From positions 1 through 64,000 of the forward strand of contig CABUJV010000006.1 in assembly GCA_902492005.1 (NCBI GenBank): 64,000 bases of DNA, written 5' to 3'. The position numbers and the translations under genes are program-made. The DNA comes from an uncultured Eubacteriales bacterium. GTDB taxonomy: Bacteria > Bacillota > Clostridia > Oscillospirales > Oscillospiraceae. Below the pieces are notes generated by a model that saw nothing but the letters and a program-made list of their open reading frames with translations, did not search any database and had not been told where the DNA came from. Positions 31,991-41,848 of the stretch are shown piece after piece (positions within the stretch are counted from its first letter, which is position 1; every line of letters begins with the position of its first letter).

Positions 31991-33265
31991 TTATTCACCG
32001 GCCAGTTGCCGCTTGCCGTGGTAGATGGGCTTCCACTCCACCTTGCGGACCAGGGCCGCCAGGGAAATGGGGATGTACGTAAACATAAACAGAGGAAAGG
32101 TAAACACATAGGCCAGCTTCTTCCAGCCCGGTTCCCGGATCTGCTTCCACTCGCAGCACACCGTCAGCAGGCCGTAGAAAAACAGCCCCGCGTAAAAGCT
32201 CACCACCGTAGAGGCCAAAAAGCCCTTGGTCAGGCGCATCACCCGCCAGGCCACGTAGGCGGGCTGGGTCACGCAGGCTCCCCATACGATGAGGTTGAAG
32301 GCCGCCACCAGCAGGGTCAGCAGCATGCCGGGCGCCACGGTCATCAGCATGTCGTAACAGGACCAACCCCTCCGGCCGGGCCGGAGACAGCCCTTCAGCA
32401 GGGCCAGGCCGTACTTGGCGTCCACCTGGTAAAAGCCCTTGGACCACCGCAGACGCTGGTCCCAGGACTGCCGGAAGGTGACGGGCTGCTCGTCATAGAC
32501 CACCGCCCCGTCGCAGTAGCCAATGCGCACCCCCTTCAGGGCGCAGCTTACGGAGAACTCAATGTCCTCGGTGAGCAGATGATAGGGCCAGCCGCCGTTC
32601 TGGCGGATCACATCTCCGGCGACCAGAAAGCCGGTGCCCGACACGTGGCAGTTGGAGCCCAGCAGCATCCGCGGGAAGTTGAGGAACCGGGCCTCCCGCA
32701 GGAACCAGATGGAGTACCCCGCCGAAATCCAGTTGCTGCCGAAATTCTTGGAGTTGCGGTAGCAGGTGACGGCGCCGTATTTGCCGGTGTCAAAGACCCG
32801 GTTCATCTCGGCGGTGAACTCCGGGTCCACCAGATTATCGGCGTCAAAAACGAAGTACCCCTCGTAATCCTCCCGGCCCTCCTCGGCCAGCCGGCGGAAC
32901 AGGTAGTCCAACGCGTAGCCCTTGCCCTTCCGGGTCTGGTCGTGCCGCTCGTAGACGGCGGCCCCCGCCCGCCGGGCCACTCGGGCCGTATCGTCGGTGC
33001 AGTTGTCTGCCACGACGTAGATGTCCAGCAGCTCCTCCGGGTAGTGCTGCGCCCGCAGGCTCTGGATCAGCTCTCCGATTACCCCCGCCTCATTGCGCGC
33101 CGCCACGATGGCGGCGAAGCGGTGCTGGCGGGCGGGGGGCCTGCGGTCCTTCCGCTTCCGGCGGACGAACCCCACTGCCAGATAGACAAGCTGGTAAAAA
33201 TAGACGGCAAAGAAAAAAATGGCGATAAACAGGTTGAAAAGCTCGACCCACTGTAACATTCTCAT
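31991..33265 (-). CDS. Membrane GT2 glycosyltransferase
   Basis: A 424-residue processive-type family 2 glycosyltransferase. One N-terminal helix (~8-30) is followed by the catalytic domain with FAAIVAARNEAGVIGE, VVADNCTDDTA, VFDADNLVDP (the D..D metal site), LTEDIEFS and QRLRWSKGF (QxxRW). C-terminal helices lie at ~300-325, 345-370 and 385-405. This layout is that of cellulose/hyaluronan synthase-like enzymes, which build and export a surface glycan. The polymer is unknown. It is monocistronic, with its own promoter and terminator. Confidence 0.9.
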   Translation of the reverse strand: MRMLQWVELFNLFIAIFFFAVYFYQLVYLAVGFVRRKRKDRRPPARQHRFAAIVAARNEAGVIGELIQSLRAQHYPEELLDIYVVADNCTDDTARVARRAGAAVYERHDQTRKGKGYALDYLFRRLAEEGREDYEGYFVFDADNLVDPEFTAEMNRVFDTGKYGAVTCYRNSKNFGSNWISAGYSIWFLREARFLNFPRMLLGSNCHVSGTGFLVAGDVIRQNGGWPYHLLTEDIEFSVSCALKGVRIGYCDGAVVYDEQPVTFRQSWDQRLRWSKGFYQVDAKYGLALLKGCLRPGRRGWSCYDMLMTVAPGMLLTLLVAAFNLIVWGACVTQPAYVAWRVMRLTKGFLASTVVSFYAGLFFYGLLTVCCEWKQIREPGWKKLAYVFTFPLFMFTYIPISLAALVRKVEWKPIYHGKRQLAGE

Positions 33266-33322
33266 GATCGTTCACCCAATGTTGTCCCTTGGCCCAGGAC
33301 GGGCCCCTCATTTGTGAAGGAT

Positions 33323-33350
33323 ATCATAGCACGGTTTCGGGATGTTACAA
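33323..33350 (-). promoter_or_regulatory. Promoter of the GT2 gene
   Basis: Minus strand: TTGTAA (33345-33350), 16 bp, TATGAT (33323-33328). Confidence 0.55.
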
Positions 33351-33401
33351 GGTCTTTTCTTGTAGTTTAATAAAAATTTAAGTATTTGTTTCTAATTTGT
33401 T

Positions 33402-33432
33402 AAAGAGGGCGTCCCAACAGGACGCCCTCTTT
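33402..33432 (-). terminator. Terminator of argS
   Basis: A 13-bp perfect stem (33402-33414/33420-33432) with a 5-nt loop, starting 9 nt after the argS stop and ending in UUU on the minus strand. Confidence 0.75.
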
Positions 33433-33440
33433 CGTCAAAT

Positions 33441-35189
33441 TTACATCTTTTCCGGGGCGGTCACGCCCAGCAGGTCCAGGCCGTTGGCGATGACACAGCG
33501 GACGGTGTCGGCCAGCTTGAGCCGGGCGGAGAGCAGCGCGGGCTCCTCGCCCTTGATGCGGCAGGCGTTGTAGAAGCGGTGGAAATCCCCAGCCAGCCCC
33601 ACCAGATAGCGGTTGATGCGGGAGGGATCGTAGTCCCGGGCCGCCAGGCGGATTTCCTCGGGGAACTGAGACAGGGTCTTAAGCAGCGCCTTCTCCTCGG
33701 CGGCGGTCAGCAGGGTGGCGTCCGCCTGGGCTGCGGCGGGCACCCGGTCCCCCTCCTCGGCCAGCCGGGCAACCAGGGAGCAGATGCGGGCGTGGGCGTA
33801 CTGGACGTAGTACACCGGGTTGTCAGAGTCCTGCCGCACCGCCAGATCCAGGTCAAAGTCCACCGGGCTGGTGGCGGAGCGGGAGTTGAAAAAGTACCGG
33901 GCGGCGTCCACGGGGACCTCGTCCAGCAGGTCGTTAAGGGCGATGGCCTTGCCGGATCGCTTGGACATACGCACCGGCTTGCCGTCCTGCAGCAGGTTGA
34001 CCAGCTGCATGAGCACGATGATCAGCCGGTGGGAGCCGTCCAGGCCCAGGCCGTCCAGGGCGGCCTGAAGACGTGCTACATGGCCGTGGTGGTCGGCCCC
34101 CCAGATATTCACCGCCTTGTCAAAGCCCCGCTTTTCCAGCTTGTTGCGGTGGTAGGCGATGTCAGCGGCGAAATACGTGTAGAAGCCATTGGCCCGGCGC
34201 AGCACGTCGTCCTTCAGGTCCAGCTTGTCGGCCTGCTCCCGGGTCTTCCCCTCGGCCATATACTTCCGCTTGAGCAGCTCAGTGGTCTTGAGCCAAAGGG
34301 CCCCGTCCTTTTCATAGGTCCAGCCTCCCTCGGTGAGCATCCCCACCGTCTCGGCAACATAGCCGGACTGATGGAGCTCGGACTCGAAGAACCATTGGTC
34401 GTACTCAATCTTGTAGCGGCGCAGGTCTTCCTTCATTTTGGGGACGTTGGTCTCCAGGCCGAAGCGGGACATGTCATCCAGCCAGACCTCCTCCGGCTTG
34501 TCCCGGTAGCCGTCGCCGTGGAGCTCGTAAAAGGCCTGGGCCAGCTCCTTGATGTCATCGCCATGGTAGGCGTTTTCCGGCAGGGGGAAGTTCTCCTCTC
34601 CCACCAGAAGCTGCATATAGCGGGCGTGGATAGACTCGGCAAACTTGTGGATCTGGTTGCCCGCGTCGTTGACGTAGAACTCTTTCCAGGTGTCGCAGCC
34701 CGCCCGGCGGAGCACGTTGGCCAAGGTGTCTCCCAGCACGCCGCCTCGGGCGTTGCCCATGTGCATGGGGCCGGTGGGGTTGGCAGAGACGAACTCCACC
34801 ATAACCTTCTCCCCATGCTCCTCGCCGCATTGGCCGTATGCCGCGCCCTCCCGCTCGATGTCGGAGAGCACCTCGCCATACCAGCGGGGGCCAAGATGGA
34901 AGTTCAGAAAGCCTGGGCCGGCGATCTCGGCCCGCTGGAAGTAGGAGCCCTCCAGGTTCAGATGATCCAGGATGGCCTGAGCGATAGCCCGGGGTGCCAT
35001 GTGCAGGGCCTTGGCCCCGGCCATGGCAAAGGAGGAGGCGTAGTCGCCGTGGCTGACATCCTTGGGGATGTCCACGTTGCCCCGCACCTCCGCCCCGGCG
35101 GGGAGGACCCCGGCCGCGGCGGCCTTCTCATAGGCGTTCTGTGTGAGTTCGGCCACCTGGTCCCGGGCCGCCTGGATGAGGTTCGACAT
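33441..35189 (-). CDS. argS: Arginyl-tRNA synthetase
   Basis: A 582-residue class I synthetase charging tRNA-Arg. An N-terminal Add-1 domain (~1-110) is followed by the HIGH-type motif ANPTGPMHMGNARGG, the KMSKS-type VRMSKRSGKA and the all-alpha DALR anticodon-binding domain (YVQYAHARICSLVARL to the end). The start MSNLIQAARDQV was chosen because AAGGTGAT lies 7-9 nt upstream and this is the family's usual beginning; an in-frame ATG nine codons earlier lacks a ribosome-binding site. It follows the DUF1934 gene, as in Bacillus ywiB-argS. Confidence 0.96.
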   Translation of the reverse strand: MSNLIQAARDQVAELTQNAYEKAAAAGVLPAGAEVRGNVDIPKDVSHGDYASSFAMAGAKALHMAPRAIAQAILDHLNLEGSYFQRAEIAGPGFLNFHLGPRWYGEVLSDIEREGAAYGQCGEEHGEKVMVEFVSANPTGPMHMGNARGGVLGDTLANVLRRAGCDTWKEFYVNDAGNQIHKFAESIHARYMQLLVGEENFPLPENAYHGDDIKELAQAFYELHGDGYRDKPEEVWLDDMSRFGLETNVPKMKEDLRRYKIEYDQWFFESELHQSGYVAETVGMLTEGGWTYEKDGALWLKTTELLKRKYMAEGKTREQADKLDLKDDVLRRANGFYTYFAADIAYHRNKLEKRGFDKAVNIWGADHHGHVARLQAALDGLGLDGSHRLIIVLMQLVNLLQDGKPVRMSKRSGKAIALNDLLDEVPVDAARYFFNSRSATSPVDFDLDLAVRQDSDNPVYYVQYAHARICSLVARLAEEGDRVPAAAQADATLLTAAEEKALLKTLSQFPEEIRLAARDYDPSRINRYLVGLAGDFHRFYNACRIKGEEPALLSARLKLADTVRCVIANGLDLLGVTAPEKM

Positions 35190-35243
35190 ATTCTTGATCA
35201 CCTTTTCTTCTGTCATTAAGAGCGCCCGCCGGCGTTCCGTCCG

Positions 35244-35687
35244 TTACTGCCGCAGCAGCGGCCCCTTTTCCCGCACGTGGATGCGGAACAGGCTCTCCCC
35301 CGCCACCGCGTGGTCGATTTCGATGGCGTAATCAATCTCGATCTCGCCGCCGTCCTGGTTCAGGCTGGACCGCATCTTGCGGGTATTAATGCCGATGGAC
35401 AACGCCCCATAGGGGGTATCGTACATAGAGAAGTGCCGTTTGCCGGGCTGGAACACCATCTGGGAATTGACCATGCCCATACGCATGAGCGTGATGCGTT
35501 CGGGCTCCACCTGGAAGGTGGTCAGGGTCCCCTCCAGTCCGGTGAGCTCGCTCTCCTGATAGCTGAACGTATAGCCCTCGTCGCCGCAGTCCATAAGCCG
35601 CCCCTCGGTGACCAGCTCAATGGTCTCGGGCTCGGCGTTCTCGTAGGTCTGGGTGCCCTTGATGGAGATGATGACGTTTTTATCCAT
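35244..35687 (-). CDS. DUF1934 beta-barrel protein (YwiB-like)
   Basis: A 147-residue protein of the DUF1934 family, a small lipocalin-like beta-barrel. Typical blocks are VIISIKGTQTYENAEPE, MVFQPGKRHFSMYDTPYG and GEIEIDYAIEIDHAVAG. Its function is not known, but it is widely found directly before argS in Firmicutes, as here with a 54-nt gap to the chosen argS start. The promoter at 35732-35760 probably drives both genes. Confidence 0.88.
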   Translation of the reverse strand: MDKNVIISIKGTQTYENAEPETIELVTEGRLMDCGDEGYTFSYQESELTGLEGTLTTFQVEPERITLMRMGMVNSQMVFQPGKRHFSMYDTPYGALSIGINTRKMRSSLNQDGGEIEIDYAIEIDHAVAGESLFRIHVREKGPLLRQ

Positions 35688-35731
35688 AAACGATGTACCT
35701 CGATACGCTTTCAGAATGCATTGCGCGGGCT

Positions 35732-35760
35732 ATTATATACTACTTCAATCCGATTGTAAA
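35732..35760 (-). promoter_or_regulatory. Sigma-A promoter of the DUF1934-argS unit
   Basis: Minus strand: TTTACA (35755-35760), 17 bp, TATAAT (35732-35737). Confidence 0.75.
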
Positions 35761-35775
35761 GTCCGAAAGGCACCG

Positions 35776-36591
35776 TCAATAGTTCCAAATGTCCACCTTT
35801 TCCACATCCTCCGTCACATCCCGCTGGAGGAAGATGGACGCCAGGCCGGAAAAGCCCTCCACGCTGTCGCTGACAAAGAACCGGCAGCGGCCGGTCCGGC
35901 CCGGTCCGGTCAGGCACCCCTGCGCCCGGAGCGTTTCGGCCACCCGCCAGGCGCACTGCTCGCCCACGTCCACCAGCGTCACGTCCGGCCCCATCACGCC
36001 GCCGATGACGCTCTTGAGCAGCGGGTAATGGGTGCAGCCCAGCATCAGCGTATCAATGCCGTCCTCCTTCAGGGGCCGCAGGTACTCCGCCGCCACGGTC
36101 TCCGCCACCAGGTCTCCGGGCCGGAAGCGCCCGTTTTCCACCAGAGGCACAAACAGCGGGCAGGCGGCGGCGAACACCCGGGCGTCGGGCCGCAGGGAGG
36201 CGATGCGCCGCTCATAGGCGCCGCTTCGGATCGAAGCCTGGGTGCCGATGAGGCCGATCTTCCCGTTGCGTGTGGCCTGGACGGCAGCGTCTGACGCCGG
36301 CTCCACCACGCCCCAGATGGGAATGTCGTTCTCCGCCGTCAGCACGTCCAGCGCCGTAGTGGACACGGTACCGCAGGCCACCACGATGGCCTTCAGGTCG
36401 AAGGTCCGCAGGAAGGCCACATCCTGCCGGGCGTAGCGGATCAGCGTCTCCCGGGAGCGCCCGCCGTAAGGCACCCGGCCGGTGTCTCCAAAATAGACAA
36501 TATCCTCCGCCGGGAGCAGGCGGGACAGCTCCCGCAGAGCCGTCAGGCCGCCCAGGCCGGAGTCAAAAACGCCAATGGGTCTTGCGTCCAA
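35776..36591 (-). CDS. murI: Glutamate racemase
   Basis: A 271-residue cofactor-independent racemase making D-glutamate for peptidoglycan. It has IGVFDSGLGGLTALREL at the N-terminus and the two catalytic cysteines in VVACGTVSTTAL and MLGCTHYPLLK. The reading starts with TTG (36589-36591), 8 nt after GGGGG; no ATG exists nearby and the family N-terminus begins here, so TTG is the likely initiator. It is monocistronic and divergent from the gene at 36781. Confidence 0.93.
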   Translation of the reverse strand: MDARPIGVFDSGLGGLTALRELSRLLPAEDIVYFGDTGRVPYGGRSRETLIRYARQDVAFLRTFDLKAIVVACGTVSTTALDVLTAENDIPIWGVVEPASDAAVQATRNGKIGLIGTQASIRSGAYERRIASLRPDARVFAAACPLFVPLVENGRFRPGDLVAETVAAEYLRPLKEDGIDTLMLGCTHYPLLKSVIGGVMGPDVTLVDVGEQCAWRVAETLRAQGCLTGPGRTGRCRFFVSDSVEGFSGLASIFLQRDVTEDVEKVDIWNY

Positions 36592-36691
36592 CGTTCAAAC
36601 CCCCAAAAATCGCCGCTGGGGCGAATTGTTCTAACCTATGATATGCGAAATTTCCGGCAAACACAAGCACAAATTTCCCTGCCGGTTGCGT

Positions 36692-36719
36692 TTGACAACA
36701 GGGGAAAATATAATATAAT
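36692..36719 (+). promoter_or_regulatory. Sigma-A promoter of the 36781 gene
   Basis: TTGACA (36692-36697), 16 bp, TATAAT (36714-36719). Both hexamers are perfect. Confidence 0.78.
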
Positions 36720-36780
36720 AAGAGTGTGCTTCCAGCACGTCAGACCTTTGGCAGTTTGCCCCGCAAAGGAGGGTTATCCC

Positions 36781-37197
36781 ATGAAACTGGAGCTGACCAA
36801 GAAGCAATACCGCCGTCTGCTGGACCTGGTGTATATCGGCAACTGGATTCTTAATTCCACCCGCGGCGAAGACCGCATCCGGGACTACGACGAGGTGGAG
36901 AGCCTGCTCTTCGGCAAGGCCGCCGGCGAGGGCATGGGCGTGGTGGCCGAGGTATACAACGGAGAGGTCATCCCCTCTCGGGCCTTTGCAGAGGGCGGCA
37001 TCCACGAAGCCATCATGGACTACGAGGATAACGTGTTCTTCGAGATTCTGGCCGAAGACCTGGCCCGCAGGGACATGGATGACGTGCCCATCGACGAGAG
37101 CAATTACGAAGAGCTGGCCTCCCGGATCGACGCCTATATCAGCGAATTTGAGGAGCACGGCACCGATAACATCCTGGTGGACAGCGACATCATGTAG
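36781..37197 (+). CDS. Uncharacterised acidic protein
   Basis: A 138-residue cytosolic protein with no signal peptide. It begins KLELTKKQYRRLLDLVYIGNW and is strongly acidic throughout (DYEDNVFFEILAEDLAR, DDVPIDESNYEEL). It looks like a compact helical domain. The family is not recognised by name, but a perfect promoter, AAAGGAGGG ribosome-binding site and terminator show a real, well-expressed gene. It is monocistronic, so its neighbours give no hint of function. Confidence 0.75.
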   Translation: MKLELTKKQYRRLLDLVYIGNWILNSTRGEDRIRDYDEVESLLFGKAAGEGMGVVAEVYNGEVIPSRAFAEGGIHEAIMDYEDNVFFEILAEDLARRDMDDVPIDESNYEELASRIDAYISEFEEHGTDNILVDSDIM

Positions 37198-37210
37198 TGC
37201 GGCAAAACCG

Positions 37211-37241
37211 GCGGGGGACGCAAAAGCGTCCCCCGCTCTTT
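37211..37241. terminator. Bidirectional terminator between convergent genes
   Basis: GCGGGGGACGC-AAAA-GCGTCCCCCGC (37211-37236) is followed by TCTTTTT on the plus strand; on the minus strand TTTTG follows shortly after. Confidence 0.85.
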
Positions 37242-38186
37242 TTATGCCTCCTCGGTCAGGCGGTGCAGCTCGCCCTCCAGTGCGGCCGCCTCCTGCTCTG
37301 TCCGGGCCCGCAGGCCCTCCAGCTTGCCCAGCGCCGCCTCCACCCGGCTTCGGGTCCCGTTCACGCTGTCCTGAGAGTCCCGGATCTTGCTCTGCACTAT
37401 CCAGTCAAAGAGCAGTCCGTCGAAGAAGTAGTCCCCGAAGGTCTCGAAGGCCCCCACCTCCAGGCCCAGGTCGGCCTGCACCTTCACGTCGGCCAGCTCG
37501 GAGCGGAACCGGCTCAGCGCGCACTGGGCCTGGTACATCAGATCCCTGGCCTCGTCCATCCGGGAGTGCTTGATGGCCGTGGCCAACATCCCGCCCCCCA
37601 GCATGTCGTACACGCCCCAGTTCCCTGCGCTCTCCAGCTTGCCGCCGGCGCTGTCCAGGTCGAAGGCGGCCTGCCGGCCCGCCTGGATGGCCTCGTCAAT
37701 CTCCCGGCACATGCTGCGGCAGGCCGCCAGCTTCTCCTCCAGCTCACGGATGCGCCCGCCCAGGACCGGATCACTTTGGGCCATGCGGCGGCGTTTCTCC
37801 TCCAGCAGCGCCCGGCAGCGGCCCTCCAGGCCGTCCAGCGCCTGCAGGCGCTCCCGGGTCTGCCGCCAGCGATCCTCCACATCCTCCAGGGCCCGCACGG
37901 CGGACTGGTAGTTGGCCCGGGCGGCGGCCGCCTCCCGGCGCTCCTGGTCCAGCGCCTCCTCCCGGCGGCCCAGTACGGTCTGCCAGATGGCGGCCAGACT
38001 CATTCCCTCCAGCGCGTCCACGTCGGCCTGCTCCTTGTCCAGTTCCGCCCGCAGCGCCCGCTTCCGCTCCCGCAGGGCCTGCTGCTCCCCGTCCAGCTCC
38101 GCCAGCATGGCCTCCAGCCGGCCCCGCCCGGCCAGCTTCTCCCGGATCTCCGCCAGCTCCCGGTCCAGCGCCTCCCAGTTCTCCAT
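37242..38186 (-). CDS. Uncharacterised coiled-coil protein
   Basis: A 314-residue soluble protein dominated by long heptad-rich coiled coils (residues ~5-65, 75-150 and 280-312; for example LAGRGRLEAMLAELDGEQQ). A central less helical part carries NWGVYDMLGGGMLATAIKHS and VGAFETFGDYFFDGLLFDW. No known enzyme motif is seen. The start is the ATG 8 nt after GGAGG, which lies five codons inside a longer open frame. It is monocistronic and divergent from the SSB-like gene. A structural or scaffold role is only a guess. Confidence 0.7.
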   Translation of the reverse strand: MENWEALDRELAEIREKLAGRGRLEAMLAELDGEQQALRERKRALRAELDKEQADVDALEGMSLAAIWQTVLGRREEALDQERREAAAARANYQSAVRALEDVEDRWRQTRERLQALDGLEGRCRALLEEKRRRMAQSDPVLGGRIRELEEKLAACRSMCREIDEAIQAGRQAAFDLDSAGGKLESAGNWGVYDMLGGGMLATAIKHSRMDEARDLMYQAQCALSRFRSELADVKVQADLGLEVGAFETFGDYFFDGLLFDWIVQSKIRDSQDSVNGTRSRVEAALGKLEGLRARTEQEAAALEGELHRLTEEA

Positions 38187-38322
38187 TTCATCCGCCTCCA
38201 TTCGTTTTGGTTTTATTGTATCAGTCTTTTTCTTCCCTGTCCATATGCGTCATAGCCGGGGACAAACCCGCATATACATGTCCCTGTCCAAACAAAATGA
38301 CAGATGCGGGAGTGTGGCTGGT

Positions 38323-38928
38323 ATGCAGACAGGCTGGAATGAAAATCGGGCGCTGCTCCGGGGGACGGCGGCGGGATCCCCCGTCTTTTCCCACGAGAAC
38401 CACGGCGTGGTCTACGACCTCTTCCCCCTGTCGGTACAGCGGCTCTCCGGCGCCGCGGACCGGCTCAACGTGGTGCTGCCCCGCTCCCTGCTGACGGCCT
38501 GTCCCGTGTCCGAGGGCCGGCCGCTGGAAGTGCGGGGGGAGGTCCGCTCCTTCAATAACCGTAGCGGCAGAGGCAGCCGTCTGGTCATTACTGTGCTGGC
38601 CCGGGAGCTGGCCTCCACGGCGGAGGAACCCGTCAACCATCTGGAGCTGGCCGGCACCCTGTGCAAGCCCCCCATCCTCCGGCGGACGCCTTTGGGCCGT
38701 GAGATCTGCGATTTGATGCTGGCGGTGAACCGGAAGTACGGCCGGGCGGACTACCTGCCCTGCATCGCCTGGGGAGCCCTGGCCCAGAGCTGCGGCCAGT
38801 TGTCCGTGGGGGACCCGCTCCGGTTAGAGGGCCGCCTTCAGAGCCGCACCTATCAAAAGCTGGTGGACGGCGTTCCCCAGGACCGCACCGCCTTCGAGAT
38901 CTCCATCATGCAGTTGGGCGAGTTTTGA
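38323..38928 (+). CDS. SSB-like protein with two OB folds
   Basis: A 201-residue protein related to single-stranded DNA-binding proteins. The second half (~112-201) is the clearer SSB/PriB-type OB fold: NHLELAGTLCKPPILRRTPL, ICDLMLAVNRKYGRADYLPC and GDPLRLEGRLQSRTYQK. The first half (~10-100) repeats the pattern in divergent form: RALLRGTAAGSPVFSHENHG, DLFPLSVQRLSGAADRLNVV and GEVRSFNNRSGRG. No acidic C-terminal tail (DDDIPF type) is present. It is not in an rpsF-ssb-rpsR context, so it is probably an accessory paralogue. Confidence 0.75.
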   Translation: MQTGWNENRALLRGTAAGSPVFSHENHGVVYDLFPLSVQRLSGAADRLNVVLPRSLLTACPVSEGRPLEVRGEVRSFNNRSGRGSRLVITVLARELASTAEEPVNHLELAGTLCKPPILRRTPLGREICDLMLAVNRKYGRADYLPCIAWGALAQSCGQLSVGDPLRLEGRLQSRTYQKLVDGVPQDRTAFEISIMQLGEF

Positions 38929-39106
38929 GACCGTTGCCTTCCTCCATCTTCCAAATCTGGGTCTGCACCGGAGTGCCGGGCAGCAGGAGGGGCGTTCAAT
39001 TTGCCGCGGGCCTGCTTTATAAAAATAAAAAAGAAACGCTTTTCGATTGTCATCCAGCGCTCCATCCATTGATTTGTATTGCCGTGTTACTGTGGTCAAA
39101 TTGACC

Positions 39107-39135
39107 TGAATCAGCAAAAACTGGCGCACATATAA
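39107..39135 (+). promoter_or_regulatory. Possible sigma-G promoter of the SASP gene
   Basis: TGAATC (39107-39112) and CATATAA (39129-39135) are separated by 16 bp and resemble the forespore sigma-G consensus TGAATA / CATACTA, which normally has slightly longer spacing. The gap 38929-39207 holds no other feature. The assignment rests on the gene type and these two boxes. Confidence 0.35.
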
Positions 39136-39207
39136 AACTTCGCTGGGGCAAAGATATGTCTGGATTCCCAATCCAACAAACACACAAACAAAAAGGAGAT
39201 GCGAACT

Positions 39208-39411
39208 ATGTCCGGTTCCAACAATTCCAATCAGCCTGTCGTGCCCAGCGCCCGCGAGGCCCTGAACAAGTTTAAGATGGAGGCCGCTCAGGAAGTCGGC
39301 GTGAACCTGAAGCAGGGCTATAATGGTGACCTGACCTCCCGTGAGGCCGGTTCTGTGGGCGGCCAGATGGTCAAGAAGATGATCGAGGCCTACGAGAACG
39401 GCATGAAGTAA
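39208..39411 (+). CDS. Alpha/beta-type small acid-soluble spore protein
   Basis: A 67-residue DNA-coating SASP made in the forespore. Conserved parts are ALNKFKMEAAQEVGVNL, which holds the germination-protease cleavage region, and GDLTSREAGSVGGQMVKKMI near the C-terminus. AAGGAG is followed by two in-frame ATGs; the second, 9 nt away, fits better because the first abuts the site. It is monocistronic with a strong terminator. It is direct evidence for a spore-forming host. Confidence 0.95.
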   Translation: MSGSNNSNQPVVPSAREALNKFKMEAAQEVGVNLKQGYNGDLTSREAGSVGGQMVKKMIEAYENGMK

Positions 39412-39435
39412 CCTTCCCTTTGGGAATGGACGTAT

Positions 39436-39478
39436 AAGGGGCCCGGAGGGAAGTTTCCCTCCGGGCCCCTTCCTTTAT
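39436..39478 (+). terminator. Terminator of the SASP gene
   Basis: A perfect 17-bp stem (39436-39452/39455-39471) is followed by CCTTTATT. Confidence 0.8.
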
Positions 39479-39530
39479 TCGCCCCGACATCTGCTGGAAA
39501 CACGCCCGCCGGTGGACGTGTTTTTCATGC

Positions 39531-39564
39531 GAAAAGAAGGCCCACGGCAAATGCCGCGGGCCTT
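39531..39564 (-). terminator. Terminator of the bcd operon
   Basis: A 13-bp stem (39537-39549/39552-39564) is followed by CTTTTC on the minus strand. Its one imperfect pair is a G-U wobble in the minus-strand RNA but a mismatch in the other strand, which supports action on bcd. Confidence 0.8.
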
Positions 39565-39590
39565 TCTTTCGTCATTTGGCAGGGAGATGC

Positions 39591-40733
<1,143 letters not shown>

Positions 40734-40826
40734 AACAATTTCCCTACCTTTCTTTTTGTGCGTCAGCTTCCCAATTTATGTATCCCATCCCGGCCGCCAT
40801 GGCCGTATAAGATACCCGATCCGATC

Positions 40827-41831
40827 TCAGGCCTTGAGCTTCTTGATCTCGTCGATCATGACCGGCAGGACCTCAAACAGGTTGCCCACCACGCCGTAGT
40901 CAGCGATGTCGAAGATGGGGGCATCCGGGTCCTTGTTGATGGCCACGATGCAGTCAGAGCCGCTCATGCCGGCCACGTGCTGGATGGCGCCGGAGATGCC
41001 GCAGGCGATGTACAGCTTGGGGCCCACGGTCTTGCCGGTCTGGCCCACCTGATGGGCGTGGGCAATCCAGCCCGCATCCACCGCCGCGCGGGAAGCGCCG
41101 ACCACGCCGCCCAGCAGGTCCGCCAGCTCCTTGATGGGAGCGTAGCCCTCCGGGCCGCCCACGCCGCGCCCGCCGGACACGATGATCTCCGCGCCCTCCA
41201 GGTCCACGGCCTCGCCGCCCTCTTCCTTGATCAGCTCAAGAATCTGGGTGCGGATATCGGCGGCATCCACATGGATTTCTTCCTTGATGATCTCGGCCTT
41301 GGCCTCGCCGGCCTCGCCCTTCTTAAACACGCCGGGACGCACCGTGCCGATCTGGGGACGGTGATCCGGGCACAGGATGGTGGCCATCAGGTTGCCGCCG
41401 AAGGCGGGACGGGTCCACGCCACGTTGCCGCTCTCCTCGTCGATATCCAGGCCGGTGCAGTCGGCCGTCAGGCCGGTCTTCAGGCGGCAGGACACCCGGG
41501 GGCCCAGGTCACGACCGTTGTTGGTCGCGCCGATCAGCATGCTGGTGGGCCCATATTTCTCCACCAGGGTGCACAGGGCGATGGCGTAAGCGTCGGTGGT
41601 GTAGGTCTTGTACTCGGGGCCGTCCACCACGATCACCTTGTCCGCACCGTGCTCGGAAGCGGCCTGCACAGCGGCGTCCACGCCGCTGCCGATGACCACC
41701 GCCACCAGCGCGCCGCCCTGCTTCACAGCCATGTCGTGGCCGGGAGTCAGCAGCTCAATGCCCACGTTCTTCGCGGTGCCGTCTTCGTTGGTTTCTACAA
41801 ATACCCAAAGGTCCTTCGTCTTGGCTTCCAT
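40827..41831 (-). CDS. etfA: Electron transfer flavoprotein alpha subunit
   Basis: A 334-residue EtfA. The N-terminal domain has [18 protein letters not shown] and [16 protein letters not shown]. The C-terminal FAD-binding domain has [39 protein letters not shown] and [13 protein letters not shown]. It carries electrons from NADH to the Bcd flavin and ferredoxin. The start follows GGGAGGGGGAG, just after etfB (17-nt gap). It sits between etfB and bcd in the operon. Confidence 0.95.
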   Translation of the reverse strand: MEAKTKDLWVFVETNEDGTAKNVGIELLTPGHDMAVKQGGALVAVVIGSGVDAAVQAASEHGADKVIVVDGPEYKTYTTDAYAIALCTLVEKYGPTSMLIGATNNGRDLGPRVSCRLKTGLTADCTGLDIDEESGNVAWTRPAFGGNLMATILCPDHRPQIGTVRPGVFKKGEAGEAKAEIIKEEIHVDAADIRTQILELIKEEGGEAVDLEGAEIIVSGGRGVGGPEGYAPIKELADLLGGVVGASRAAVDAGWIAHAHQVGQTGKTVGPKLYIACGISGAIQHVAGMSGSDCIVAINKDPDAPIFDIADYGVVGNLFEVLPVMIDEIKKLKA

Positions 41832-41848
41832 TGTTAACTCCCCCTCCC

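Noticed and set aside
38824..39183. A 119-codon minus-strand frame before the SASP gene
   Set aside because: It overlaps the end of the SSB-like gene and the SASP leader, has mixed composition and no recognisable domain.
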